Source: Nocardia brasiliensis IFM 10847
GTDB lineage: Bacteria > Actinomycetota > Actinomycetes > Mycobacteriales > Mycobacteriaceae
Direction of reading: 5' to 3'
NCBI RefSeq assembly: GCF_000710915.1
Contig: NZ_BAUA01000047.1
Location: forward strand, 1-58,825
Length of the DNA: 58,825 nucleotides
Of the stretch, positions 1 to 9,149 are shown piece by piece; position 1 is the first letter of the stretch; each line of letters starts with the position of its first letter. Under the pieces are notes generated by a model. That model searched no databases. It had not been told where the DNA came from and was given only the letters and a program-made list of their open reading frames with translations. A program made the position numbers and the translations under genes.

Positions 1-1071
1 CGCCGGCCGCGCCGCCGCGAGCTGGGCTGCGGCAAGTAGATAGGGGTTGGCGTCGGCGGCGGCGATCCGCGTCTCCACCCGGGTGCCCTTGGCCTCCCGG
101 ATCAGCACCCGCACGGCGGCACACCGGTTGTCCAAGCCCCAGGACAGGTTGGTCGGTGCGAACGAATGATCCGTCACGCGCTTGTACCCGTTGGGCGTCG
201 GCACCGCGACGAGTTGCAGCTCCGCCGCGTACTTCAGCAGTCCCGCAACATAATTGCCGCCGACGGTGCTCAAACCGCCGGTCCGCGCATCCCAGAACGC
301 GTTGTTCTTGTCCGTCCCCCACATGCTCTGATGGATGTGCAGCCCACTGCCGGAGAGGTCGCCGAACGGCTTGGCCATGAACGTGGCACGGTATCCGTGC
401 CGCGGTGCGAGTTGCTTGACGGCATAACGGAAGAACAGCAGACTGTCCGCCGCGGTGACGGGATCGGCGGGGGTCAGGTTGATCTCGACCTGACCGGGCG
501 CGTACTCGGCGCCACACGCCTCGACCTCGACGTCGGCGCTCAGCAGCATGGCGCAGATCTCGTCGAGAAACGGCTCCAGGTAGTGGTTGTCGTGCAGGCT
601 GTAGACCGGATTGCGATCCCCGTGCGCGCGCAGCGACTCGCCGTCGAGCGCGTAGAACTCGGTCTCCATCGCGATATACGGTGCGAGACCGGTATTTTCG
701 ACATCGGCGACCACGCGGCGCAGCACGTCGCGCGGTGCGATCGCGGCGAGTTCGCCTGCGGCGTCCACCACGTCACAGAAGACCAGCGCCGTCTTCGGCT
801 TCCACGGCACCAGCCGCAACGTCGCCACGTCGGGCCGCAGGAAGATATCGGGATATCCGTTCGACCAGCTGTAGTCGGCGGTCTCGATGACCTCCATCCG
901 GTAATCCCAAGCCAATACCGCCGAGGAAAGCCCCACCCCGTCCGACATTCCGTTGGACAGAAAGGATTCGACCGGGATTCTCTTTCCGCGGAGGGCGCCG
1001 GTCATATCCGGGGTGGCGAGCTCGACCATCGTGATCGAATTCTCTTTCAGGAATTGCTCTACCGCTTCCAT
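1..1071 (-). CDS. Glutamine synthetase-like ATP-dependent amine ligase (3' end outside window)
   Basis: A reading frame opens at an ATG (1069-1071) preceded by GAGAGG and stays open to the left edge (357 codons); the usual length is about 450, so roughly the last 100 residues are missing. Visible glutamine synthetase signatures, in order, are METEFYAL, GQVEINL, HIHQS (ATP/glutamate-binding His), YKRV and NRCAAVRV. The core family reaction is ATP-dependent formation of a gamma-glutamyl amide. The N-terminal part is divergent (MVELATPDMTGALRGKR), closer to the GlnA3/GlnA4 or gamma-glutamylpolyamine/ethanolamide ligase paralogues than to housekeeping GlnA, so the amine acceptor may not be ammonia. 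It is divergent from the P450 gene across a 232-nt spacer holding a small TCCGGG-ATGC-CCCGGA hairpin (1198-1213). The family is secure; the substrate is inferred. Confidence 0.85.
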   Translation of the reverse strand, partial: MEAVEQFLKENSITMVELATPDMTGALRGKRIPVESFLSNGMSDGVGLSSAVLAWDYRMEVIETADYSWSNGYPDIFLRPDVATLRLVPWKPKTALVFCDVVDAAGELAAIAPRDVLRRVVADVENTGLAPYIAMETEFYALDGESLRAHGDRNPVYSLHDNHYLEPFLDEICAMLLSADVEVEACGAEYAPGQVEINLTPADPVTAADSLLFFRYAVKQLAPRHGYRATFMAKPFGDLSGSGLHIHQSMWGTDKNNAFWDARTGGLSTVGGNYVAGLLKYAAELQLVAVPTPNGYKRVTDHSFAPTNLSWGLDNRCAAVRVLIREAKGTRVETRIAAADANPYLLAAAQLAAARPA

Positions 1072-1303
1072 CTGGATCCTCTCACTCCCCACGGACCGTC
1101 GCACTGCACAGCCCATGCGGGTGCGCGACCTGTTCCGAAAGGCAGGCTTCGACAGTCGTTGTCGCCCATCGGGCCAGTCTGGCAGAGGAACTCGCGGTCC
1201 GGGATGCCCCGGATGGGGGGTTGAAATTCGGGCGAACACCCCTGATCTTGGACGAACAACACCGATTCAAATCTCCCCAAAAGCATTACGGGAAGCGACG
1301 ACC

Positions 1304-2791
1304 GTGACCGAAGCCCCACCGCTCATCGATACCGCGGCCGAGCCGAACCGCGCACCCGGACCGACGGGCCTGGACGCGTTCCGGGTAATGACCAAAATCC
1401 GCCGAGATCCGTGCTCGGCATTCCAGGAACTCGTCGAGCGTTACGGCAACGTCGTCCGAATCGACGCGTCCGGGCAGCAGTTCTTCCTCGTGAACGACCC
1501 CGAACTCGTCGAAGCCGTCTTCGTCGGGCGGCAGAGCAACTACGGCAAGACCCTCAATGCCAAAGTCGCGGCGATGGCGCTGGGCAACGGACTGCTGACC
1601 AACGAGGGCGAGTCCTGGACCAGGCAGCGCCGGATCATGCAGCCGCTGTTCGCCCGCAGGCAGCTGGATCGGTTCGCCGAGTCCATGATCGACGCCGCGG
1701 AACGCACGCTGGGCCGCTGGGCGACCCGACCCGACGGCGACCGGCTCGACGTCTCCGTGGCGATGAACGCGTTGACGCTCGACGTCACCGGCCCCGCGTT
1801 GTTCGGTGGCGACTTGTCCGACGACGCGGCCCGGGTGCATGAGGCGCTCGTCGAGATCCTGCGCTGCGTCGGCAAGGCGATGACCTCGCTGCTGACCTGG
1901 CTGCCGCTGCGCATCCCCGGCGTCACACCGGATTCGGCGTTGCGGTTGCAGGCGCCGCGCTGGCGCAAGCTGGACGCGGCGGTCGGCGTGCTCGACGACG
2001 TGGTCGCCCGGTTGATCCGGGAACGACAGGACAGTCGCGGCGACGATCGCCACGATCTGCTCGGTCTGCTGCTCGACGCACGAGACGAGGCGGGGGCGGC
2101 GGCGATGAGCCCGCGGCAGGTCCGGGACGAACTGAAGACCTTTCTGCTGGTCGGCCACGACACCACGGCCTACTCGCTGGCCTGGACCTTGCTGCTGCTG
2201 TCGAATCATCCCGAGGCGCGCGAGCGCCTGATCGACGAGGTCGACACCGTGCTCGGCGACCGCCGTCCCACGCCCGCCGACCTCGACCAGCTGCCGTGGA
2301 CCTCGGCCGTCATCGAGGAGGCGATGCGGCTGTATCCGCCGTCCTGGTTGATCGAACGGCAGGCCGTCGCCGACGACGTGCTCGGCGGCTACCACGTACC
2401 AGCGGGCGCGACCGTGTACGTGGCACCGTATCTCCTGCACCACGATCCGCGCTCCTGGCCCAATCCCGAAGGGTTCGATCCGCGCCGATTCCTGCCCGAG
2501 CACCGCCAGTTCGTCTTCCCCGCGGCCGACACCACCGCGAATCCTGTTGTACGTCCCCGCTTTTCCTATCTCCCCTTCGGCGCGGGCCACCGCCAGTGCA
2601 TCGGTCTGGGCTTCGCCCGCATCCAGGCCAAGCTCATCCTCGCCATGCTCACCCAGCGCTACACCTTCGACCTCGCCGCCGGCGCCCGCGTCCTTCCCGA
2701 ACACACCTTGACCCTCCGCCCGCGCGACGGCCTCCCCATGGTCCTGCGCCGCCGAGCTCCGGCCGCCGATGCCGGGGCTCCCCTAGGCTGA
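1304..2791 (+). CDS. Cytochrome P450 monooxygenase
   Basis: 495 residues, a full-length soluble P450. The I-helix oxygen-binding motif GHDTT is at 284-288, the K-helix E-A-M-R at 339-342, and the heme-thiolate loop [15 protein letters not shown] places the axial Cys at 432. The W-x-x-x-R in the C helix (SWTRQRR) is also present. Such enzymes insert oxygen from O2 into small hydrophobic substrates using a partner reductase or ferredoxin; no partner is encoded nearby. The GTG at 1304 was chosen because GGGAAG lies just upstream and because the longer open frame before it reads back across the divergent promoter region and has no P450 homology. The sequence resembles long-chain or terpene-hydroxylating bacterial CYPs, but the substrate cannot be read from sequence. 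Confidence 0.93.
   Translation: MTEAPPLIDTAAEPNRAPGPTGLDAFRVMTKIRRDPCSAFQELVERYGNVVRIDASGQQFFLVNDPELVEAVFVGRQSNYGKTLNAKVAAMALGNGLLTNEGESWTRQRRIMQPLFARRQLDRFAESMIDAAERTLGRWATRPDGDRLDVSVAMNALTLDVTGPALFGGDLSDDAARVHEALVEILRCVGKAMTSLLTWLPLRIPGVTPDSALRLQAPRWRKLDAAVGVLDDVVARLIRERQDSRGDDRHDLLGLLLDARDEAGAAAMSPRQVRDELKTFLLVGHDTTAYSLAWTLLLLSNHPEARERLIDEVDTVLGDRRPTPADLDQLPWTSAVIEEAMRLYPPSWLIERQAVADDVLGGYHVPAGATVYVAPYLLHHDPRSWPNPEGFDPRRFLPEHRQFVFPAADTTANPVVRPRFSYLPFGAGHRQCIGLGFARIQAKLILAMLTQRYTFDLAAGARVLPEHTLTLRPRDGLPMVLRRRAPAADAGAPLG
2784..2789 (+). promoter_or_regulatory. -10 element (TAGGCT) for hemL
   Basis: TAGGCT fits TANNNT and lies 7 nt before the hemL ATG, overlapping the P450 stop codon. Its position predicts transcription starting at or next to the start codon. 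No good -35 is visible, and a GAGGGG Shine-Dalgarno-like run also occupies the gap, so the assignment is tentative. Confidence 0.4.
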
Positions 2792-2796
2792 GGGGT

Positions 2797-4137
2797 ATGG
2801 CTGCTTCTACGAGCAACGAGATTCAGTTCGATCGTGCGCGGCAGGTTATTCCGGGCGGGGTGAACTCGCCGGTGCGCGCTTTTCGGTCGGTCGGGGGCGC
2901 GCCCCGGTTCATCGTGGGTGCGGCGGGGCCGTATGTCACCGATGTGGAGGGGCGCGAGTACGTCGATCTCGTGGCTTCTTGGGGGCCCGCCATTCTCGGT
3001 CACGCACATCCGGAAGTCGTTGCGGCCGTGCAGGACGCGGCGGCGCGCGGATTGTCGTTCGGCGCCAGCACGCCGGCCGAGACCGAGCTGGCCGAACTCG
3101 TCGTCGCCCGGCTCGGCGGCCCACGCGCCGAGGGCGGACTGATCGACGAACTCCGTCTCGTGTCCACCGGCACCGAGGCGACGATGACCGCGATCCGGCT
3201 GGCCCGCGGGTTCACCGGAAAACCGTTGGTGGTCAAGTTCGCCGGTCACTATCACGGTCATTCGGACGGTCTGCTGGCCGCCGCGGGATCGGGCGTGGCC
3301 ACCTTCGGCCTGCCCGCCTCGGCAGGGGTGCCCGCGCCGATCGCCGCGCAGACGATCGTGCTGCCGTACAACGACATCGCCGCGGTCCACGCCGCTTTCG
3401 CGGCGCATCCGGGCCAGATCGCGGCCGTCATCGTGGAAGCCGCCGCCGCGAACATGGGTGTCGTCGCGCCCGACGACGGATACAACGCCGCGCTGGCCGC
3501 CGTCGTACACGAGCACGACGCGCTGCTGATCCTGGACGAGGTGCTCACCGGGTTCCGGGTCGCGCCAGACGGCTACTGGGGCCTGGAAAGGTCGCGCTCG
3601 ACCGCACAGTACGACGCCGACCTGGTGGCGTTCGGCAAGGTGATCGGGGGCGGCATGCCGCTGGCGGCGGTCGGTGGCCGCCACGACGTCATGGCGTGTC
3701 TCGCGCCGGACGGGCCGGTGTATCAGGCGGGCACGTTGTCCGGGAACCCGCTCGCCGTCGCCGCGGGCCTGGCCACGCTGCGCCTCGCGGACCAGCAGAC
3801 CTACGATCTGCTGGACCAGACCAGCAGCACGATTCAGGCAGCCACTGCGGCAGCGCTCACCGAAGCCGGTGTCGCGCATACCATTCAGTCGGCGGGCAAC
3901 CTGTTCTCGGTGCTGTTCTCCCCCGCCCCGGCCCGCGACTACGCGGCCGTCCAGGCGCAAGAGACCTTCCGGTTCCCGCCGTTCTTCCACACCATGCTGG
4001 AACACGGCGTGGCGCTGCCGCCGAGTGTCTACGAGGCCTGGTTCGTCACGGCCGCGCACGACGATCGCGCGCTCACCACGATCCTCGACGCGCTTCCGCA
4101 CGCGGCCAGGGCAGCCGCGGCGGCACGTCCCGAATGA
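2797..4137 (+). CDS. hemL: Glutamate-1-semialdehyde 2,1-aminomutase
   Basis: 446 residues. A PLP enzyme of the class III aminotransferase fold that converts glutamate-1-semialdehyde to 5-aminolevulinate in the C5 tetrapyrrole pathway. Diagnostic stretches are [12 protein letters not shown] at the N-terminus, [17 protein letters not shown] (Asp contacting the PLP ring nitrogen), and [10 protein letters not shown] with the Schiff-base Lys at 281. The ATG at 2797 begins directly before the conserved N-terminus and has GAGGGG upstream. It lies 5 nt after the P450 gene but probably has its own promoter. Length and motifs match the family with nothing missing. Confidence 0.96.
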   Translation: MAASTSNEIQFDRARQVIPGGVNSPVRAFRSVGGAPRFIVGAAGPYVTDVEGREYVDLVASWGPAILGHAHPEVVAAVQDAAARGLSFGASTPAETELAELVVARLGGPRAEGGLIDELRLVSTGTEATMTAIRLARGFTGKPLVVKFAGHYHGHSDGLLAAAGSGVATFGLPASAGVPAPIAAQTIVLPYNDIAAVHAAFAAHPGQIAAVIVEAAAANMGVVAPDDGYNAALAAVVHEHDALLILDEVLTGFRVAPDGYWGLERSRSTAQYDADLVAFGKVIGGGMPLAAVGGRHDVMACLAPDGPVYQAGTLSGNPLAVAAGLATLRLADQQTYDLLDQTSSTIQAATAAALTEAGVAHTIQSAGNLFSVLFSPAPARDYAAVQAQETFRFPPFFHTMLEHGVALPPSVYEAWFVTAAHDDRALTTILDALPHAARAAAAARPE

Positions 4138-4162
4138 TGCTCCAGCACAACAGAACAGCGCA

Positions 4163-5161
4163 CTACCGGCCGGGGTTGTAGTCGCGTCGATACTTCGTCG
4201 GCGACAGACCGAGTTCGCGGGCGAAGTGGGCGCGCAGGTTGGGTGCGGTGCCCAGGCCGCTGTGCGCGGCGACGAGATCGACCGGCAGGCCGGTGTGTTC
4301 GAGCAGTTCGCGCGCGCGGGCGAGGCGCTGCACGAGCAGCCAGCGGCTCGGCGTGGTGCCGAGTTCGGCATGGAACCGGCGGATCAGCGTACGCACGGAC
4401 ACGCCCGCCGCGGCCGCGAGATCGCCCACACCGGTCGGCTGATCCAGCCGCCCCATCGCCCACTCCAGCACCTCGCCGAGGCCGGAGCCACCGCGCGGTG
4501 CGGGCACGGGTGATTCCAGATACTGCGCCTGACCGCCCGCGCGATGCGGCGGGACGATCATCCGGCGCGCCACCGCGTTGGCCGCGCGGGTGCCCAGATC
4601 CGCGCGAATGACGTGCAGGCACAGGTCGATCCCGGCCATGAGCCCGGCACTGGTGAGCACGTCGGATTCGTGGGTGTAGAGAATGTTCGGGTCCACCCGC
4701 ACGGCCGGGAAGCGGCTCGCCAGCAGGGCTGCGTGCGCCCAGTGGCTGGTGGCCGTTCTGCCGTCGAGCACCCCCGCGGCGGCCAGCACGAACGCGCCGG
4801 AGCACAGCGAGACCATCCTGGCCCCGCGCGCCCGCGCAGCCCGGATCGCCGCCAGCGCCGCCGCGGGCGGATCCGTGTGCACGTCACCGGTTCCGGGCAC
4901 GAGCACCGTATCCGCGGTCACCAGATCGTCGAGCCCGTGGGTGGCGCACATGCCGAACGAGCCGGCGGGCCCCGCGTGACCGAACCAGGCTCGCAGGCCG
5001 ACATGCGCACCGGCGCCGTCGACGCCGCACAACCGCAGGTCGTACCAGTCGCCCGCGTGGTCGTGCGGGGGCGTTCCGAAGGCCTGACACGCGAGCGCGA
5101 CCTCGATGGCGGCCTGCTGCGGGAGCAGCAGCACCGCGAGAGTGCCTGGGACACTGGGCAT
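4163..5161 (-). CDS. GlxA-family transcriptional regulator (DJ-1/PfpI + AraC HTH)
   Basis: 332 residues. The N-terminal half (about 9-175) is a DJ-1/PfpI-like class I amidotransferase fold, probably a ligand sensor, with the elbow-like stretch SLCSGAFVLAAAG and the following TSHW. The C-terminal 100 residues carry a tandem AraC helix-turn-helix ending in the conserved pattern RAHFARELGLSPTKYR. It is convergent with hemL and divergent from the DHA2 efflux gene, sharing a 72-nt intergenic region, so the pump is its most likely target. A TAGCTT hexamer 6 nt before the ATG suggests a leaderless transcript. The effector is unknown. Confidence 0.92.
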   Translation of the reverse strand: MPSVPGTLAVLLLPQQAAIEVALACQAFGTPPHDHAGDWYDLRLCGVDGAGAHVGLRAWFGHAGPAGSFGMCATHGLDDLVTADTVLVPGTGDVHTDPPAAALAAIRAARARGARMVSLCSGAFVLAAAGVLDGRTATSHWAHAALLASRFPAVRVDPNILYTHESDVLTSAGLMAGIDLCLHVIRADLGTRAANAVARRMIVPPHRAGGQAQYLESPVPAPRGGSGLGEVLEWAMGRLDQPTGVGDLAAAAGVSVRTLIRRFHAELGTTPSRWLLVQRLARARELLEHTGLPVDLVAAHSGLGTAPNLRAHFARELGLSPTKYRRDYNPGR

Positions 5162-5233
5162 GTCACAAAGCTATCGAATGATGGCAAGCACGGCACTCGT
5201 GGCCGCCCCGACGGCTCTGTACGGTGACGTGAC

Positions 5234-6631
5234 GTGACAGCCCACATCCCGGACAACCCTGCCGTCCTGCCGGTCGACAGCCGGCGGTGGCGGATTCTGG
5301 CGGTCGCCTCGGCCACCCAATTCCTCGCCATCCTCGACCTGTTCGCGGTCAATGTCGCGTTCCCCGCACTGGAGCAGACGTTCCACGGCAGCACCCTGGC
5401 TCAGGTCTCGTGGGTGCTCAACGCGTACACCATCGTGCTCGCGGCCATGCTGGTGCCCGCGGGGCGGATGGCCGACGACATCGGCCGCAAGGCCGCATTC
5501 CTGGTGGGTATGACGCTGTTCGGGGTGGCGTCGCTGGGCTGCGCCCTCGCCCCGACGCTCGGCGTACTGGTGGCGGCGCGGGTGGTGCAGGCCGTCGCCG
5601 GCGCGATCCTGATCCCGACCTCGCTCGGCCTGGCCCTGCCCGCATTCCCACCGCGCGAACACGCCAAAGTAATGGGCATCTGGACCGCCGTCGCCGCGGC
5701 CGGCGCGGGCAGCGGCCCGGTGGCGGGCGGTCTGCTGCTGGCCGCCGGCTGGCGGTGGATCTTCCTGATCAACATTCCGGTCGTCGTGGTCGCGGTGCTG
5801 GCCGGGCGCCGGGTGCTGCCCGCCTCGGCGCGCGGCGCCCGCAAACGCCTGGATCTACTCGGCGCCACGCTGGTGTTGCTCACCGCGGCCGGGTTGACGA
5901 CCGTCTTCGTACAGGCCCCGGCGTGGGGCTACGCCTCCAAGGCGATTCTCGGCTTTGCGCTGGCGACCGTGCTGCTCGCGGCGCTGACCGTGCGCCATCT
6001 GCGCCGGGCGCCCGACCCGGTGGTCAGTTTCGCGCTCTTCCGGCACCGGCTGTTCACGGTCGCGGTCGGCGGGTTGTTCCTCTACTACCTGGCTTTCGCC
6101 GCGATGATCCTGGCGGCCACGCTGTTCCTTACCGGTCGCTGGCAATATTCCGTCGTGACCGCGGCGCTCAGCATCGCGCCCATGCCGCTGAGCACCATGA
6201 CGACGGCGCTGCTGTACGGCCGGATCGTGGCCCTGGTCGGCGCGCGGATCGCGACCATGCTCGGCGGCGTCGCGCTCGCGGCCGGCTGCGGCTGGTGGGC
6301 GCTCACCGCGACGGACCGGCCGCAGTATCTCGCGGTATTCCTGCCCGGCGCCATTCTCGCCGGTATCAGCACCGCGCTGTTGCAGCCCGCGCTGTTCGGG
6401 TCGGCGGCCACCCTGCCCTCGGAGCAGACCTCGCTGGCCAGCGCGGTGCTCATGATGTCGCGGCAGCTCTCCTCCGCACTCGGCGTCGCGATCCTCACCG
6501 TGCTCCTCGGTCAGCAAGCGTTGCGCGACTTCCGCATCGCCTGGCTGGCGATGGCCGCCGCCGCACTGGCCGCCGCCGTCGTCGGCCTGCGCTTTCGCGA
6601 CAATTCCACGGTGCGCGAACCAGTTCGGTGA
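5234..6631 (+). CDS. MFS transporter, DHA2 (EmrB/QacA-like) drug exporter
   Basis: 465 residues, nearly all hydrophobic segments consistent with 12-14 transmembrane helices. DHA2 hallmarks are SWVLNAYTIVLAAMLVPAGRMADDIGRK (motif A region) and GPVAGGLLLAAGWRWIFLINIPV (motif C and the conserved W-R-W-I-F-x-I-N-x-P). The family exports hydrophobic compounds by proton antiport. Three overlapping GTG codons precede the gene; only the one at 5234 stays open. It diverges from the GlxA-type regulator, which probably controls it. The substrate is not predictable. Confidence 0.92.
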   Translation: MTAHIPDNPAVLPVDSRRWRILAVASATQFLAILDLFAVNVAFPALEQTFHGSTLAQVSWVLNAYTIVLAAMLVPAGRMADDIGRKAAFLVGMTLFGVASLGCALAPTLGVLVAARVVQAVAGAILIPTSLGLALPAFPPREHAKVMGIWTAVAAAGAGSGPVAGGLLLAAGWRWIFLINIPVVVVAVLAGRRVLPASARGARKRLDLLGATLVLLTAAGLTTVFVQAPAWGYASKAILGFALATVLLAALTVRHLRRAPDPVVSFALFRHRLFTVAVGGLFLYYLAFAAMILAATLFLTGRWQYSVVTAALSIAPMPLSTMTTALLYGRIVALVGARIATMLGGVALAAGCGWWALTATDRPQYLAVFLPGAILAGISTALLQPALFGSAATLPSEQTSLASAVLMMSRQLSSALGVAILTVLLGQQALRDFRIAWLAMAAAALAAAVVGLRFRDNSTVREPVR

Positions 6632-6638
6632 ACGCGCC

Positions 6639-7790
6639 TCAGCGCAGCCCGCGGAACGTGGCCCTGACCTCGTCGACGAAGAGGGCGGGCTGCTCGAGGG
6701 CGGCGAAATGCCCGCCCCGGTCGAGCTCGTTCCAGTGCCGCAGATCGGCGAACTGCGGCTCGGCCAGTCGGCGCGTCGGCCGGTAGATGTCGGCGGGGAA
6801 GACCGAACACCCGGCGGGCACCGTGATGCGGCTGTCGTCGCCGGTCGCGGTGGCGAAGCTTTCCCAGTAGAGCCGTGCGGCCGACGCGCCGGTGGCGGGC
6901 AGCCAATACATCAAGAGGTTGTCGAGCAGTTCGTCCTCGGTGAAGACGGTGCCGGGATCACCGGCGCAATCGCTCCAGGCTTCGAATTTGTCGATGATCC
7001 AACCGGCCAGCGCCGCAGGCGAATCCGTCAGGCCGTAGCCGATGCTCTGCGGCCGAGTCGCCTGGATGGCAGCGTAGGCCGAGCCCTGGGCGCGATGTCC
7101 GGCGAGCGCGGCCACCGCGCGACGGTCCGCCTCGGTGAGGTCCTCGGCACCCACCGGCGCACGGAACGGCACCATGTTCAGGTGGATGCCGATCACCTGC
7201 CGCGGATGCTGTCTGCCCAGCGCCATGGTGATTCGCGCACCCCAGTCGCCGCCCTGGGCGCCGTAGCGAGCGTAACCGAGCCGGTGCATCAGCTGGTCCC
7301 AGGCGTCGGCGATCCGTTCGGCGCCCCAGCCGGGCCGCTGCGGCTTACCGCTGAAACCGAACCCCGGTAGCGACGGGCACACGACATGGAACGCGTCGGA
7401 TGCGTTGCCGCCGAACGCGACCGGATCGGACAGCGGTGCGACGACCTTGTGGAATTCGGTGACCGAGCCGGGCCAGCCGTGCGTGATCAGCAGCGGGATC
7501 GCGTCGGGGTGCGGCGACCTGACGTGCACGAAATGCACTGACAGTCCGTCGATCTCGGTGATGAACTGCGGAAAACGATTCAGCCGCCGCTGGGCGGCGC
7601 GCCAGTCGTACTCGTCCAGCCAGTACCGGCACAGCCCGCGCAGATAGGCCGCAGGGGTGCCCTGGGACCAATCGGTGACGGTCTCGGGCTCGGGCCACCT
7701 GGTGCGGCGCAGGCGCTCCCGCGCATCCGTCACCATAGATTCCGGGATCTCGACTTCGAACGGCACGATGGCCGCGGACTGTCCGGGCAT
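6639..7790 (-). CDS. Epoxide hydrolase (microsomal EH-like alpha/beta hydrolase)
   Basis: 383 residues. An N-terminal EHN domain (about 7-115) is followed by an alpha/beta-hydrolase fold. HGWPGS (104-109) forms the oxyanion hole, GGDWGAR carries the nucleophilic Asp at 182, and the C-terminal GGHFAALEQP carries the catalytic His. The family opens epoxides to vicinal diols via an aspartyl ester. An AAGGCGG Shine-Dalgarno precedes the ATG. It is divergent from the alcohol dehydrogenase and PKS genes across a 292-nt, unusually AT-rich spacer and could share regulation with them. It ends 7 nt from the convergent efflux pump gene. Confidence 0.92.
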   Translation of the reverse strand: MPGQSAAIVPFEVEIPESMVTDARERLRRTRWPEPETVTDWSQGTPAAYLRGLCRYWLDEYDWRAAQRRLNRFPQFITEIDGLSVHFVHVRSPHPDAIPLLITHGWPGSVTEFHKVVAPLSDPVAFGGNASDAFHVVCPSLPGFGFSGKPQRPGWGAERIADAWDQLMHRLGYARYGAQGGDWGARITMALGRQHPRQVIGIHLNMVPFRAPVGAEDLTEADRRAVAALAGHRAQGSAYAAIQATRPQSIGYGLTDSPAALAGWIIDKFEAWSDCAGDPGTVFTEDELLDNLLMYWLPATGASAARLYWESFATATGDDSRITVPAGCSVFPADIYRPTRRLAEPQFADLRHWNELDRGGHFAALEQPALFVDEVRATFRGLR

Positions 7791-7880
7791 GGGCCCACCG
7801 CCTTTCGGTTATGGCTCGCCTTGTCCGAGGCTCAAAATACTTGATGCACTTACCCTTTGCGAGTCCAATTCGAGCAACCC

Positions 7881-7910
7881 GCGTCAGGAATGTCCGAATT
7901 GTCCTGACGC
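7881..7910. promoter_or_regulatory. Perfect 9-bp inverted repeat, probable operator
   Basis: GCGTCAGGA (7881-7889) and its exact complement TCCTGACGC (7902-7910) flank a 12-nt centre in the AT-rich spacer between the epoxide hydrolase and the dehydrogenase/PKS operon. There is no downstream T-run, so a terminator is unlikely. Spacing and symmetry fit a dimeric repressor site (TetR, GntR or MarR type). Confidence 0.5.
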
Positions 7911-8045
7911 TCAATCGGAGGTGACACATTCTTTCCGAACAGAAGCGACAAATCCGACTTCAGGCAAACCGAAAGTCCCTCGACTTATGTTGTCTACCTG
8001 CGGTTTTCACCCTCCATTCACCGTTCCGCCATTTCGCCCGGAGCG

Positions 8046-8075
8046 TGGACACCGTGCGGAATGCCCCCCTATAGT
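8046..8075 (+). promoter_or_regulatory. SigA-type promoter giving a leaderless mRNA for the dehydrogenase/PKS operon
   Basis: A -35-like TGGACA (8046-8051), an 18-nt spacer and TATAGT (8070-8075) lie immediately before the ATG at 8083, leaving 7 nt. This geometry predicts a +1 at or beside the A of the start codon. It is the best promoter match in the first 20 kb. Confidence 0.6.
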
Positions 8076-8082
8076 CGGGAAA

Positions 8083-9078
8083 ATGCGGACAGCGAGACTT
8101 CATGGAATCGCGGACCTGCGGGTAGGGAACGAACCACCGCCGGTGGCAGCTGCGGGCGAGACCCTGGTACGGGTCACCGCGGTCGGAATATGCGGATCGG
8201 ATCTGCACTGGTACGAAGACGGCGCGATCGGCGACGCGCAACTCGGGCAGCCGTTGATACCCGGCCACGAGGGCGCGGGTGAGATCGCCACCGGACCGCG
8301 GCGCGGCGAACGGGTCGCGATCGACCCGGCGGTCCCGTGCGAGACCTGCCGCGCCTGCCGGGACGGGTATCGAAATCTTTGCTACGACGTGCGATTCGCC
8401 GGCCACGGCGTGACCGACGGGATGCTCCGCGAGACCCTGCCGTGGCCGTCGCATCGCTTACATCCGTTGCCGGACAACGTATCCGATGCAGCAGGCGCGC
8501 TACTCGAGCCGCTGGCGGTCGCCCTGTGGGCGCTGGATCTGGGCCGGGTACCGTTCGGCGGCACCGCGGCGGTCGTGGGCTGCGGGCCGGTCGGACTGCT
8601 GCTGATCCAGGTGCTGCGCGCCGCCGGGGTATCCCGCGTGCTCGCGGTCGAGCCGTTGCCGCACCGTCGAGACGCCGCCGCGAAGTGGGGCGCCGACGAA
8701 ATCCTCGATCCCTACCCGGCCGCGGACCCGCCCGACTTCGCCGCGCACGGCGTCGATGTCGCCTTCGAAATGGCCGGAAACGACGACGCGGTGCACATCG
8801 CCATGGCGGCCGCGCGACCGGGCGGGCGGGTGGTGCTCGGCGGCATCCCCGGCTCGGACACCACGACGTTCCGGGCCTCGCTGGCCCGCGGCAAAGAGCT
8901 GACGATCGCAATGGTGCGGCGCAGCAACGAAACTCACCCGCGCGCGATCGATCTGGCGGCGCGCGGCGTCATCGCACTCGACCCGCTCGTGTCGTCGCGG
9001 GTCCCGCTCACCGAGGCGCCCGCCGCGTTCGCCGACGCGCAGCGCCGCACCGGACTGAAAGTCATCATCACGCCGTAA
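8083..9078 (+). CDS. Zinc-dependent alcohol/polyol dehydrogenase (MDR family)
   Basis: 331 residues. A medium-chain dehydrogenase with catalytic zinc ligands in GICGSDLHWYEDG (Cys) and GHEGAGE (His-Glu), a structural-zinc lobe with four Cys (CETCRACRDGYRNLC), and a Rossmann NAD(P) site VVGCGPVGLL. It is most like sorbitol/threonine dehydrogenases and would interconvert an alcohol and a carbonyl. The ATG at 8083 is chosen over earlier starts because the conserved domain begins there and the promoter lies directly upstream. It is 71 nt ahead of the PKS loading gene in the same direction, so cotranscription is likely; it could act on the PKS product. Confidence 0.9.
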   Translation: MRTARLHGIADLRVGNEPPPVAAAGETLVRVTAVGICGSDLHWYEDGAIGDAQLGQPLIPGHEGAGEIATGPRRGERVAIDPAVPCETCRACRDGYRNLCYDVRFAGHGVTDGMLRETLPWPSHRLHPLPDNVSDAAGALLEPLAVALWALDLGRVPFGGTAAVVGCGPVGLLLIQVLRAAGVSRVLAVEPLPHRRDAAAKWGADEILDPYPAADPPDFAAHGVDVAFEMAGNDDAVHIAMAAARPGGRVVLGGIPGSDTTTFRASLARGKELTIAMVRRSNETHPRAIDLAARGVIALDPLVSSRVPLTEAPAAFADAQRRTGLKVIITP

Positions 9079-9149
9079 CGGCACCGATTCGACGAATTCG
9101 ACACCGATCTACTCGGCGGCCGCCGCGGCCGCCTTTGGCGAGGGGGAAT

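Noticed and set aside
166..1224. A 352-codon plus-strand frame over the glutamine synthetase gene
   Set aside because: It is antisense to a gene with clear family motifs and shows no recognisable domain; long antisense frames are common in GC-rich DNA.
1286..2704. A 472-codon minus-strand frame opposite the P450
   Set aside because: Antisense shadow; composition is Arg/Gly/Gln-rich with no fold, and the P450 on the other strand is complete.
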